The notes under the pieces are model-generated. The model saw only the letters and a program-made list of their open reading frames with translations, made no database searches and had not been told where the DNA came from. Made by a program: the position numbers and the translations under genes. This document shows positions 37,395 to 46,443 of a stretch of 64,000 nt of DNA, piece by piece (position 1 is the first letter of the stretch; every line of letters starts with the position of its first letter). This DNA is from CBDAQA01 sp965247815 (GTDB lineage: Bacteria > Planctomycetota > Phycisphaerae > Tepidisphaerales > Tepidisphaeraceae), in assembly GCA_965247815.1 (NCBI GenBank), contig CBDFHW010000012.1, positions 578,805 through 642,804 of the forward strand. The letters run 5' to 3'.

Positions 37395-38363
37395 TCAGGC
37401 GACGTTCCGGCTTCGATCGCGGTGGGCCTGCGACCGGGCGGTCTGTTCCTGTTTCCGCTGCCGGGCGTCCACGTGTCCGTCGATCAGGTCCAGGACGTGC
37501 TCGTCTATTGTGACGTCGAACTTGCGGGCGAAGGCGGCGTCACTGGCGAGGATGCGGGGCAAGTCCGCCTGGGTCAGCACGCTGGGGCTGGCCGCCCCGA
37601 TGGTGGGCCATTTGAGGAACCGAAGGTCGTTGTCGACCAGCCGGTCTTTCAACGGAGAGTTCGCCAGGACGGTCTGGACGTACACTTCGTCCGAGGCGAA
37701 CGTGAGCCTGAACCGCCGGTCGTAGGCCGGGTTGGCTTCGACGAAATTAACGAGATATTCGGCCGCCTCGCGCGACAGGGTCCAGTGCAACGACCCGCCG
37801 AACGGGTGCATGTTCAGCGGGAACGCGCCGCGCCGGGGGACGACGCGGTTGATCAGTTTATAGGCCCAGCGGACCCATATGCGGTCGGGCACGTTCCATT
37901 TCGGGAACTGATAGGCCTTGTGGTTGAAGATGAAATTATAGCTGAACAACCGGCCCATCCCGCCTGGTTCCCAGCGCGCGACCGGGAACGCCTCGTGCAG
38001 CACGAACGAACAACCGTTGCTCGCGGCGAGCGTCGTACGCAACTCGTCGGGAGTCTTCAGCGGGTAGTCTTGCCCGGTCATGCAGAAGACGTAATCGAGC
38101 TTGAAATCAGACTTCAACAGGTGGCCGAGTGCAGCCTGGCAGTTCGCGGTCAGGCTGAAATCGCCCCACCGCATTTTGCGACGCGGCAGACATTCGACCC
38201 GCGGGTTCCAGGAGAGCGCCTCTTTAAACGATTCGTAGGCATCGGTCGGTGAATGCCCGTCGATCAGGATCACGAAGCGCGAGCGGGTGTCGTCCAGTCG
38301 GGCGATAAGCCGGCGGATTTGGTCGAAGTTTTTGTATCCGGAAATAATGTAAGCCAGATTCAT
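37395..38363 (-). CDS. Glycosyltransferase, beta-1,6-N-acetylglucosaminyltransferase-like (GT14)
   Basis: About 322 residues from the ATG at 38363 (MNLAYIISGYKNFDQIRRLI). GT14/Branch features are VILIDGHSP, FSLTANCQAALGHLL, FCMTGQDYPLKTPDELR and GGSLHWTLSREAAEYLV. No signal or membrane helix is visible, so it should act in the cytoplasm. Next to it lies a TPR/GT41 protein in the same orientation, 93 bases upstream. Confidence 0.87.
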   Translation of the reverse strand: MNLAYIISGYKNFDQIRRLIARLDDTRSRFVILIDGHSPTDAYESFKEALSWNPRVECLPRRKMRWGDFSLTANCQAALGHLLKSDFKLDYVFCMTGQDYPLKTPDELRTTLAASNGCSFVLHEAFPVARWEPGGMGRLFSYNFIFNHKAYQFPKWNVPDRIWVRWAYKLINRVVPRRGAFPLNMHPFGGSLHWTLSREAAEYLVNFVEANPAYDRRFRLTFASDEVYVQTVLANSPLKDRLVDNDLRFLKWPTIGAASPSVLTQADLPRILASDAAFARKFDVTIDEHVLDLIDGHVDARQRKQEQTARSQAHRDRSRNVA

Positions 38364-38456
38364 AGTCCTAGGACACAGCATCGGCGTTCAGGACGCGCTG
38401 GATAAGCTCTGGAAGTTGCCGATGGGTTTGGTGAAAACCGTGAATTGTTGCGGATT

Positions 38457-40832
38457 TCAGCCGTTCGCGTCGGGCTGGTTCACCCAGTTGGTCCACATCT
38501 GCCGGTAAGCCTGCTCGAGGTTGCGGGTGAACGCGGGGCCGTCGGTGATGAGCGACAGCTGCATGGTGTTGCGGAGCGTGGACCGGAGTCTAAAAAGTTC
38601 GGCGGGATTTTTCGCTAGCGCGACGGCGGCTTTGACGTATTGGTCCTCCGACGTGGCAATCAGATGGTCGAGACCGAGACTGCTCAGCACGCTGCTGCCG
38701 TACCGGTGGGCGTAGATTTTACCGGAGAGCGTGACCGTGGGGACACCCATCCACGCGGCGTCGCAAGTGGTGGTGTGGCCGTTCATCGGGACCGGGTCGA
38801 GCGCGATGTCGATCTGGCTGTACCGGCGGTAGTAGTCGACGGGGCCGACACGGTAGACCAGCTGAACGCGGTCGGCGGGGATGCCGCCGGCGGCAAGCCC
38901 GGCGAGCAACCGGTCGTTGGTCTGCCAGCACCGGGTGGACATCAGCATCAGCTTCGACCCGGGGACGGCCGATAAGATTTTCGCCCACAATTCAGTGGTC
39001 ATCGGAGTGACTTTATTGACCGCGTTCAGGCAGCCGAAGGTGACGTAATTCATCTTCTTCGACGGCAACGGGGCGACCAGCGGCGCTTCCATTGGCGGGT
39101 CGTAGACAAAGAACGACCCGGGCAGCCGGAATGGTTTTTCGACGTAATTGATTTCCGCGCCGGCGGGGTCGGCCGACTCGTCGGTGATCACGTAGTCGAT
39201 CGCGGGCAGGCCGGTCGTTCCCTGGTACCCGATGTAGCTGACGATCACGGGCGCGGGTTTATACGCCATCGCGCGGAGCCGGCCTTTACCAATGTGCCCG
39301 GTCAGTTCGATCACGATGTCGATGCGGTCTTCACGGATCTGTTTGGCCAGCTGCTCGTCGGGCATTAGCGTCGTGTCGCGCCAGTGGTCGGCGAACGATT
39401 GGAACTGCGCGGTCGTGGAATCCGGCACGGCCACGTCGGAATAGGCGAACACCTCGACGACGGACTTGTCGTGATTCCGAAAGATCGGCAGCACGAACGT
39501 GGCGACCGCCTGGCTGCGGAAATTGGTCGACACGTACCCGATGCGAAGCCGACGGTCGACCGACCGCTGGTTGCGGGGCCGACGGATCGGCACGATCGCA
39601 CCGGTCTGTTGCTGCGCCCATTTTTTGTGCTCGGCCAGAACCTGTTCGGGCGAGTGGTGGTCGCTGGTCAGCAGTGCGTAAACGAGCTTGCTGTGGGCCG
39701 AGTGATTCTGCGGTTCGATCTCCAGTGCCCGGCGGAACTCGTTTAGCGCGGCTTCGAGGTCACCGGCGTAGTGCAGTTCGGCGCCGAGCGTCTCGTGCGT
39801 TTCGGCCGAATCAGGCGCGAGCCGGACGGCATGGCGGGCGGCGTCGATCGCGCCGTCGAGGTCTTCGCGACCACCACAGGCGTTGGACAGAAACAGGTAC
39901 GCTTTGGCCGAAGGCTGCAAGGTCGTCAACGTGTGGAAGGCCGTGACGGCCTGGTCGTAGTGCCGAAGGTCCATCAAAACCCGCCCGAGATTTTCCCACG
40001 CCTCGGGAAATTTCGGTTCCTGTTCGAGCGCGGTACGGTAGCTCGACAGCGCGTCGTCGACCCGGCTCAGGCCTGTGTACGCCAGCGCGAGGTTGTTGTG
40101 AGCCTGTGGAAACAGCGGGCGAATCTCGACCGCCCGGCTGAGGTGCGTGACCGCGGTGGGCAGCTGCCGGCGCAGCACGAGCAGATGACCTAAGTTGTTG
40201 TGTGCCTCGGAAAGGCCGGGCTTGACCTCGATCGCTTTGCGGTAGCAGGCTTCGGCGCCGTCGTAGTCGGCGGCCCTTTCCAGCGCGGTCCCGAGCGCGC
40301 CGTGCAGCTCGGCCGTCGCCGGTTGCAATGCAACGGCGGATCTCAGCTTGTCGACCGCGTCGGCGGTGCGGCCGGACGCGAGTAGCAGTTCACCGAGCAG
40401 TCCGATCGATTGCGCGGTCGGTTCGTGTTCAATGGCTTTTTCAAGAAGCGGGATCGCCTCGACGGTCCGGCCGACCGCGGCGAGCAGTTCGCCAAACTCG
40501 CGGAAGACGTCAACGGACGTAAACGGATTCAACTCGATCGCGGATCTATATTCTTCGATCGCGCGGTCGAGTTGGTTGTCGATTCGGCACGCGTGGGCGA
40601 GCGTCAGATGGAACTGGGCCGTCGCGGGGCGATGTGTGATCGCGCGTTCGACGAGCGTGATCGCTTCTTTTGCGTTGCCGGACTTGGCGTACATCAGCCC
40701 CAGAAGGTGCAGCGCGTCCGGCTCGTCGGGCAGTTCGGCGAGCACCTGCTTGTAGAGCCGATGCGCGTCGACGATCTGCCCGGCTTCCTGATGGGCGATC
40801 GCGGTTTTGAGTTTGGTCTCGATGCGGTCCAC
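38457..40832 (-). CDS. TPR protein with O-GlcNAc transferase-like domain (GT41)
   Basis: A 791-residue protein. About eleven TPR units fill residues 1-400 (for example HLLGLMYAKSGNAKEAITL, AHNNLALAYTGLSRVDDALS, AWENLGRVLMDLRHYDQAV). The GT41 domain covers about 430-780: RLRIGYVSTNF, VIELTGH, GYQGTTGLPAIDYVITDE, LDPVPMNGHTTTCDAAWMG and PTVTLSG. Eukaryotic OGT and bacterial GT41 enzymes add GlcNAc or glucose to Ser/Thr or Asn of proteins. It is divergent, with only 44 bases between, from a secreted Ig-like protein that is a conceivable target. Confidence 0.93.
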   Translation of the reverse strand: MDRIETKLKTAIAHQEAGQIVDAHRLYKQVLAELPDEPDALHLLGLMYAKSGNAKEAITLVERAITHRPATAQFHLTLAHACRIDNQLDRAIEEYRSAIELNPFTSVDVFREFGELLAAVGRTVEAIPLLEKAIEHEPTAQSIGLLGELLLASGRTADAVDKLRSAVALQPATAELHGALGTALERAADYDGAEACYRKAIEVKPGLSEAHNNLGHLLVLRRQLPTAVTHLSRAVEIRPLFPQAHNNLALAYTGLSRVDDALSSYRTALEQEPKFPEAWENLGRVLMDLRHYDQAVTAFHTLTTLQPSAKAYLFLSNACGGREDLDGAIDAARHAVRLAPDSAETHETLGAELHYAGDLEAALNEFRRALEIEPQNHSAHSKLVYALLTSDHHSPEQVLAEHKKWAQQQTGAIVPIRRPRNQRSVDRRLRIGYVSTNFRSQAVATFVLPIFRNHDKSVVEVFAYSDVAVPDSTTAQFQSFADHWRDTTLMPDEQLAKQIREDRIDIVIELTGHIGKGRLRAMAYKPAPVIVSYIGYQGTTGLPAIDYVITDESADPAGAEINYVEKPFRLPGSFFVYDPPMEAPLVAPLPSKKMNYVTFGCLNAVNKVTPMTTELWAKILSAVPGSKLMLMSTRCWQTNDRLLAGLAAGGIPADRVQLVYRVGPVDYYRRYSQIDIALDPVPMNGHTTTCDAAWMGVPTVTLSGKIYAHRYGSSVLSSLGLDHLIATSEDQYVKAAVALAKNPAELFRLRSTLRNTMQLSLITDGPAFTRNLEQAYRQMWTNWVNQPDANG

Positions 40833-40876
40833 AGCCGTTTTCCATAACGCATCGTCGGAGTCTTTGCTATCATCGC

Positions 40877-43192
40877 ATGTTTATGACCAAAGAATTCTCA
40901 AGGTGGGGACGTGATGCTTGCCGGTCCCGGAGTCGATTGTTATCGCGTACGGCGGTCGGTTCCGGTTATGTGATCGAACCGCTGGAAGACCGGACGATGT
41001 TGTACACGTACGTGACAATCAGCACTGCCGCGGCTCAACCGGTGCAGGCGGTGTCCGGCGCGAGCCTGACCGTGACTGCGGACATTCGGCAAAACGACAA
41101 CTCCGACGCGATCCAGGCCAACCCGACCGGATCGATTACCTTTTTCTGGTTGCCGCTTCGCGAAACGTCGGGACCGGTCATTGCGACCTCCACCGATTTC
41201 AAGGTGATCACGCCATTTCTAGACACCCAGGTGACGGCCACGCTGACGTTGAAAAGCGTCTCGTCGTTCGACGGGGCTCAGAGCGATAACTTCGGCGATT
41301 ATTTGATCATTGCCGGGTATAGCGGCGATGCGAATTTCGGCGCTAACGGGTCCGGCAATGGGGTCGATGCCCAGAATCTGACGACGCGTGTCGATCCGAA
41401 TGATCGGTACATCCCGGTTGATTTCGTGGCGTCGACGGCGGGGTCGATTGCGGTGACGGCGCAGCCGGGCAATACGGCCGTCGGTGACAAGTTCGACCCG
41501 CCGGTGCAGGTTTCGTTTCTCGACTCGGCCGGCAGTGTGGACACGACGTCGTCGGCTTCGATCACGGTCTCGCTGGCGTCCACCAGCACGGGGACCGGCA
41601 CGCTCGGCGGTACAAAGACGGTGTCGGCCGTGAACGGCGTCGCGGCGTTCGGCGATTTGTCGGTCGACAAACCGGGCCAGTATTCGATGACGTTCAGCGA
41701 TGGTTCGGGGGACACCACGTCGTCGGGATTGTTCCAGATCAGCGGCGGCAAGCTGGTGTTTATCAACTCGCCTAAGAACGGGACGGTCGGTGTCGCGTTG
41801 AAGCCCTTTACGGTGGCGTTGGAGGACAGCCATAGGGCGATCCTCACCGACGCCGACGGCACGATCGTCACACTGACGCCGATCACGACCACGACGGCGA
41901 GCCCCGCGGTGAGCGGTAACAGCGCGCCGTTGGTTCACGGCGTCGCGACGTTCGACCATCTGGTTCTGGAAAAAGCGGCGTTCTACACGCTCAAGGCGAC
42001 CGACGGCGGTGACGCGGAAATGGTCTCGCGCAAATTCAAGATCGGGGGCGTGTCGTTGCGATCGGTGAGGGCGACCGTCGGGTCACAGCGACAGACGTCG
42101 AGCGACGATGATCTGGCGATTACGGATGCCAATGTGTTTGCCGTCCCCACCGGCCTTGGGGAGATCAATCTGGCGGCGATCGGTTTGACGCCGGCAACCC
42201 GGCAGGTTCTGGAAGACGTCAAATTCGCGGTCGTCCGCAACGCGACTGACGTCAAGACCGGCATCAATCCGACGGTATTTTCTGCCGCGGGGACTCCCCT
42301 GCTCGCAACGCTCACACTGCTGGGCGAAGTCGGGTCGTTCAACGTGATCTGCTACGACGATCTGAATGGCGATAGCACGTATGAACCCGGTGAGGAACTG
42401 CAAGTGTTTCACCTGGCCGAGGTCGACGTGGTGGTCCAGCCCGGCGGGACTGAAGCGAGCAGCGACGCTTTTTTCAGCGCGACCGATGACGGCAGTAACA
42501 CGTTGATCGGCAGCGGTGATTTTGTGTCCAAATATGCGGTGACACAAAAGGAAAGTGTCAACGTGATCGGCGGGGGTCCGGACGGGTTGATCGGCGTCGA
42601 CAAAATCCATCTGGGCTATGTTCAGAACGGCACGAGTGACAATGTTCAATTCGGGTATGGCGGTGGCACGAGAATCGCCGAGGTGCTTCGCGGCGCGACG
42701 TTCCCCATTGTCGACTCTTCTTATACCCAGGCGCAGGACAATGCGTTCCCGTCGGCCATCTTCGGAACCCCGCTGGACACGCACCGGCCGTTGCCCGACT
42801 CGGAGGTCGAAACGGTGACGGGCAACGACCCGGCCGGGGGGCAGGATCGCACGCTCGACACCGGTGATTCGCCGGCGATCGGGGCGCCTGACCGTCATGG
42901 AAACAATCATCTGCTGACCGCGGCCGGCACACTCGGATTCACCTCTGTGCTGTCGGCCTACAGCGACAGCTTCGATCGGGCGTTCACCGGTTACCTGCGG
43001 TTCGACTGGTCGGCCACTTACAATTACACGTACGCCACCGCTGCCGATGGAACCGGCGCCTGGCAGAACACGGGGTCGACCGTGAGCGGCACCGCGATGA
43101 CGCTGGAGATACCGGCCACGCTCGAGTTTCTTGGCGTTAAAACCACTGGGCCGGTTTACATCCATGCCGAAGGACTGCGCGTCGTCCGGTGA
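40877..43192 (+). CDS. Large secreted Ig-like repeat protein with LE-x-R-x-L export motif, paralogue 1
   Basis: A 771-residue protein. The basic N-terminus ends in GYVIEPLEDRTMLYTYV, the planctomycete-type LExRxL motif at the head of many secreted or surface proteins, in place of a classical signal peptide. Ig-like beta domains follow: about 45-165, about 180-290 (TVSLASTSTGTGTLGGTKTV, DKPGQYSMTFSDGSGDTTSS) and about 295-400 (KLVFINSPKNGTVG, FTVALEDSH). A Ser/Thr-rich C-terminal half of unknown fold completes it. It has no C-terminal anchor. The start may be ATG 40877 or 40883. Confidence 0.85.
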   Translation: MFMTKEFSRWGRDACRSRSRLLSRTAVGSGYVIEPLEDRTMLYTYVTISTAAAQPVQAVSGASLTVTADIRQNDNSDAIQANPTGSITFFWLPLRETSGPVIATSTDFKVITPFLDTQVTATLTLKSVSSFDGAQSDNFGDYLIIAGYSGDANFGANGSGNGVDAQNLTTRVDPNDRYIPVDFVASTAGSIAVTAQPGNTAVGDKFDPPVQVSFLDSAGSVDTTSSASITVSLASTSTGTGTLGGTKTVSAVNGVAAFGDLSVDKPGQYSMTFSDGSGDTTSSGLFQISGGKLVFINSPKNGTVGVALKPFTVALEDSHRAILTDADGTIVTLTPITTTTASPAVSGNSAPLVHGVATFDHLVLEKAAFYTLKATDGGDAEMVSRKFKIGGVSLRSVRATVGSQRQTSSDDDLAITDANVFAVPTGLGEINLAAIGLTPATRQVLEDVKFAVVRNATDVKTGINPTVFSAAGTPLLATLTLLGEVGSFNVICYDDLNGDSTYEPGEELQVFHLAEVDVVVQPGGTEASSDAFFSATDDGSNTLIGSGDFVSKYAVTQKESVNVIGGGPDGLIGVDKIHLGYVQNGTSDNVQFGYGGGTRIAEVLRGATFPIVDSSYTQAQDNAFPSAIFGTPLDTHRPLPDSEVETVTGNDPAGGQDRTLDTGDSPAIGAPDRHGNNHLLTAAGTLGFTSVLSAYSDSFDRAFTGYLRFDWSATYNYTYATAADGTGAWQNTGSTVSGTAMTLEIPATLEFLGVKTTGPVYIHAEGLRVVR

Positions 43193-43307
43193 TCTGCATG
43201 GCCCCGCTTCTATGTCAGGTCAACGCAAACATTCGGAAAAAGTATTGGAATCCATGGACTTCAGCAGTCTTACATCGGATCGATACGCAGGCAGCCAATT
43301 TGGATCG

Positions 43308-43505
43308 ATGGCAAAGCGGCGTGGGGATCTGCGGAGGCGAGTGACGATCGCATCGACGGGAAAGTCAATCTTTGCGGTGGAAATCCTTGAAGGCCGATTG
43401 CTGCTGTCGAAAGACCCGGTGCAAGCATATGTTGGTCTTTCGGTTAGCCCTGTTTTGCGGCAACGCGTTTCAGTAGCCCAACCGTGCAAGCACGCCGGGC
43501 GCTGA
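43308..43505 (+). pseudogene. Orphan LE-x-R-x-L export-signal fragment between the two paralogues
   Basis: A 65-codon frame from ATG 43308. It starts with basic residues (MAKRRGDLRRR) and contains FAVEILEGRLLLSKDP, a textbook example of the same motif as its neighbours, then only about 30 more residues before TGA. It is in frame with the downstream paralogue. It looks like the head of a third copy whose body has been lost; a genuine small protein is possible. Confidence 0.65.
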
Positions 43506-43568
43506 TTGCCTGCAGCTTTGGCGTGCAGGACAGAGGTTGGGCAGGGTCAGGATCGGAGACCGATACTC

Positions 43569-46214
43569 ATGGTGCGAAAATCGAAACGTAACGTCGGCGG
43601 TCTTTTTTCCGTGGAAAGCCTGGAAAAGCGGTTGTTTCTAACGGGCACGCTGAGAAACTTTGCCGCCCTGGGCTTATACCCGGGAGCCAATGTTTTTTTC
43701 GGGCCGGTGCATTCGGGGACGGCCATGACCCTGAATGAATCGGTCTATTCGCCGAGCGATAACGGTGATCCCGGGTATGCCAACGCGCCCACCGGCACCG
43801 TGACCATCGGCTGGTACGGCGGCGACGTGCTCGACACGGCGACGCTCATCAACCCACAATATTTCGCGAAGGATTCGGGCAGCCAATTCGCGAGCATTTC
43901 GTCGGCTCCCGCGGACACGATCGTTCTCAATCGCGCCGACGCGGGCACGCCGATCAGTTCGGGCCAGTACGCGGGCGATTATATTCTGTATTCGTACTAC
44001 AGCGGCGACGACATCTACGCCCCGAGTCCCGAGATTGATGCAGCCAGCTATGCCGACATCATCAACAGCAACAACATCGTCGTGGCGAACGTCGTTCAGT
44101 TTGCCAGCACCACGTCGCTGTCGGTGACTCAGCAACCGTCGAACACCGCGGTGGGAGCCAGCATTGATCCGTCCGTGAAGGCTGCGATCCTGAACACGTC
44201 CGGCAGCATCATCACCTCCGAGCAGTCCCAAGTGACCGTCGCGCTCGCGTCGACCAGCACCGGGACTGGGACACTGAGCGGCACCAAGACGGTGACAACA
44301 GTCCAGGGAATCGCGAGTTTCAAAGACCTGTCGGTCGACAAGCCGGGGCAATACAGCCTCACGTTTACCGACGACTTGGGTGATGCCACCGCGTCGGGGT
44401 TGTTCCAGGTCAGCGGCGGGAAGCTGGTCTTCGTGAAACCCCCGAAAGACGGCAGCGCCGGCGAACCGATGAACCCCGCCGTCGAGGTAGCGCTCGAGGA
44501 TGCTCACGGCAAAATAATTACCAGCGACAGCAGCAGCGTGGTGACGCTGACGCCGATCGGCCTGCAGGCGAATCCATTAATCGCGGGCAACTCAATGCAA
44601 TTAGTGAACGGCAGGGCGACGTTCAGCGACCTTGTTCTCAAGAAGCCGGATTTTTACAAGCTCCAGGCCGATGACGGCGTCGACGCGCAAGCGGTCTCGT
44701 CGCGGTTCAAAATCACAGGCGATCATCTGGTCTTCAGCCCGCAGCCTAAGAATGGTGATGTTAATGCGGCTCTGCCGTTTTCGGTCACGCTCCGCGACAG
44801 CCACAATCGGCTCGTGACCGATTCCGGGACGTCTGTGCGACTCGCGTTGAACACGATCAGCGGTGGAGCGGGCGCGGTCTTGTCAGGAACGACGACGTTG
44901 AATTTCGTCGGCGGGATCGCAGCGTTTTTGGCAACCGCGGGGCCGAAGATCAATATTGCGGGCACCTACACCTTCACCGCGATCGAGCAGGATGCGTCCA
45001 CCGGCGCGTTGCTCGCCACCACAACGCCGACCGTCACCAGTAGCAAATTTACGCTCGCAGGCCTATCGCTGGCGTTCAAGAGGCAACCGCCCGGGACGGT
45101 CAGCGCGCTATCGCCGTTCGCAGTCACACTGGCGGTGGTTAATAAGCGAGGCCAAATTGAGACGACAGAAAACACCGCACAAGCGCAATTGTCGCTCAAC
45201 GACCCGGCTCAGACCGGTGCCGCGCTGTCGGGCATGACCACCGCGACATTCGTGAACGGCGTCGCCACCTTCGCCGTCGACGGGGGGCCATTAGTGAATG
45301 GAGTGGGACGCTTCACAATGACCGCACTCGAAATTGGCGCGGCCGCTCCCGCCGGGGCGGTCGACACCAAGGCCTTCACGGTGCAGGCGTTGAAACTGAA
45401 GTTGCTGAATCCGCCGGGCCCATTCGTGGCCGCCAACCCCGACGTGGGTGACTCGGTCACCAGTGTCCAGATCTTTGGCGTGTTCGACGCCCGGGGGCGT
45501 CAGGTCGTGTCGATCGATAACCTTCCCGGCGCGGTGGTGTCCGCCGTCGCAGTCTCCGGCGGTGGAACGATGATCGGCGAGCTTCAAGCATCTGCCGCCG
45601 CATCGTTTCCAATGGAACTGATCAGTCACAGCATCTTTGATTCGACGAGCTACGTTCAGCAAGTCAACTACGGGTTCGGATTCGAGTTCAGCAAGACCGG
45701 CAGTTACCGCGTCACGGTCGGCGAGGCATCACAGCCGGGCGCGAGTACGGCCGGCAAACTTCTTCAGCCATTGTCGATCAACTGCGTTGTCGCGGAACCA
45801 GTCATCAAGGCCGTGTATTCCCAAGCGGTGGTCAACCAAAGCGATTCGGTCGAAATCGGTATCAACAAATCCCGGCTGCTGTCTATCAGCGATTTTTTCA
45901 ACGAACTGTCACCCAACCGGTCGGTCGGCATTTCACTGAAGCTTGTTTCCGGACCCCCGGGCGGGACGCTCGCCGGCGAAACCAGCGCGGGGTTTCAGGA
46001 GAGCGCAGTGCACTACGTCAATCGTGAAGGGGTTGACGCGCAGTATTCCTATTCGTCGGCCAAGTTCGCGCTGATGTTTGACCGGCCGGGTCTTTACACG
46101 ATCACCGCAACCGAAGTGATCTCGCCGAGCGGGATACCCTTCGAACCGTCAGCAGTCACACCGGTCGCGACGACGCCAACTGTCAATTTCGTGATCCGGT
46201 GCCTGCCCGGCTGA
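43569..46214 (+). CDS. Large secreted Ig-like repeat protein with LE-x-R-x-L export motif, paralogue 2
   Basis: About 881 residues from ATG 43569 (MVRKSKRNVGGLFSVESLEK), which places the motif FSVESLEKRLFLTG at the head. Domain order parallels paralogue 1: an N-terminal domain (about 30-175), then ALASTSTGTGTLSGTKTV and DKPGQYSLTFTDDLGDATAS, then KLVFVKPPKDGSAG with VALEDAHG. At least three more tandem Ig-like units follow (HLVFSPQPKNGDV, LSLAFKRQPPGTV, LKLKLLNPPGPFV). It lacks a recognisable C-terminal anchor. Probable role is surface or matrix structure. Confidence 0.85.
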   Translation: MVRKSKRNVGGLFSVESLEKRLFLTGTLRNFAALGLYPGANVFFGPVHSGTAMTLNESVYSPSDNGDPGYANAPTGTVTIGWYGGDVLDTATLINPQYFAKDSGSQFASISSAPADTIVLNRADAGTPISSGQYAGDYILYSYYSGDDIYAPSPEIDAASYADIINSNNIVVANVVQFASTTSLSVTQQPSNTAVGASIDPSVKAAILNTSGSIITSEQSQVTVALASTSTGTGTLSGTKTVTTVQGIASFKDLSVDKPGQYSLTFTDDLGDATASGLFQVSGGKLVFVKPPKDGSAGEPMNPAVEVALEDAHGKIITSDSSSVVTLTPIGLQANPLIAGNSMQLVNGRATFSDLVLKKPDFYKLQADDGVDAQAVSSRFKITGDHLVFSPQPKNGDVNAALPFSVTLRDSHNRLVTDSGTSVRLALNTISGGAGAVLSGTTTLNFVGGIAAFLATAGPKINIAGTYTFTAIEQDASTGALLATTTPTVTSSKFTLAGLSLAFKRQPPGTVSALSPFAVTLAVVNKRGQIETTENTAQAQLSLNDPAQTGAALSGMTTATFVNGVATFAVDGGPLVNGVGRFTMTALEIGAAAPAGAVDTKAFTVQALKLKLLNPPGPFVAANPDVGDSVTSVQIFGVFDARGRQVVSIDNLPGAVVSAVAVSGGGTMIGELQASAAASFPMELISHSIFDSTSYVQQVNYGFGFEFSKTGSYRVTVGEASQPGASTAGKLLQPLSINCVVAEPVIKAVYSQAVVNQSDSVEIGINKSRLLSISDFFNELSPNRSVGISLKLVSGPPGGTLAGETSAGFQESAVHYVNREGVDAQYSYSSAKFALMFDRPGLYTITATEVISPSGIPFEPSAVTPVATTPTVNFVIRCLPG

Positions 46215-46443
46215 GGTCGTGGCCTTGAGACTGCGCACAAGTGCGGGGGTTGGCTTGAACGCTGAACCTGGCAACACATCGAGCGTCATCGACAAAAGAT
46301 CGCCTGCTGTGCATGGACACCGGTGACGTCAACGCAATACAACCGCGGGGTTTCAGACCGCGGATCATGCGATGTCAAAACGGCCTGGGCCGCAAAAAAC
46401 TCCGCGGCCTGAAGGGCCGGCGGCTGTGAAAGCACCGACGCAA

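Noticed and set aside
42083..43165. 360-residue minus-strand open frame.
   Set aside because: It is a shadow of Ig-like paralogue 1, which has a recognised export motif and repeats.
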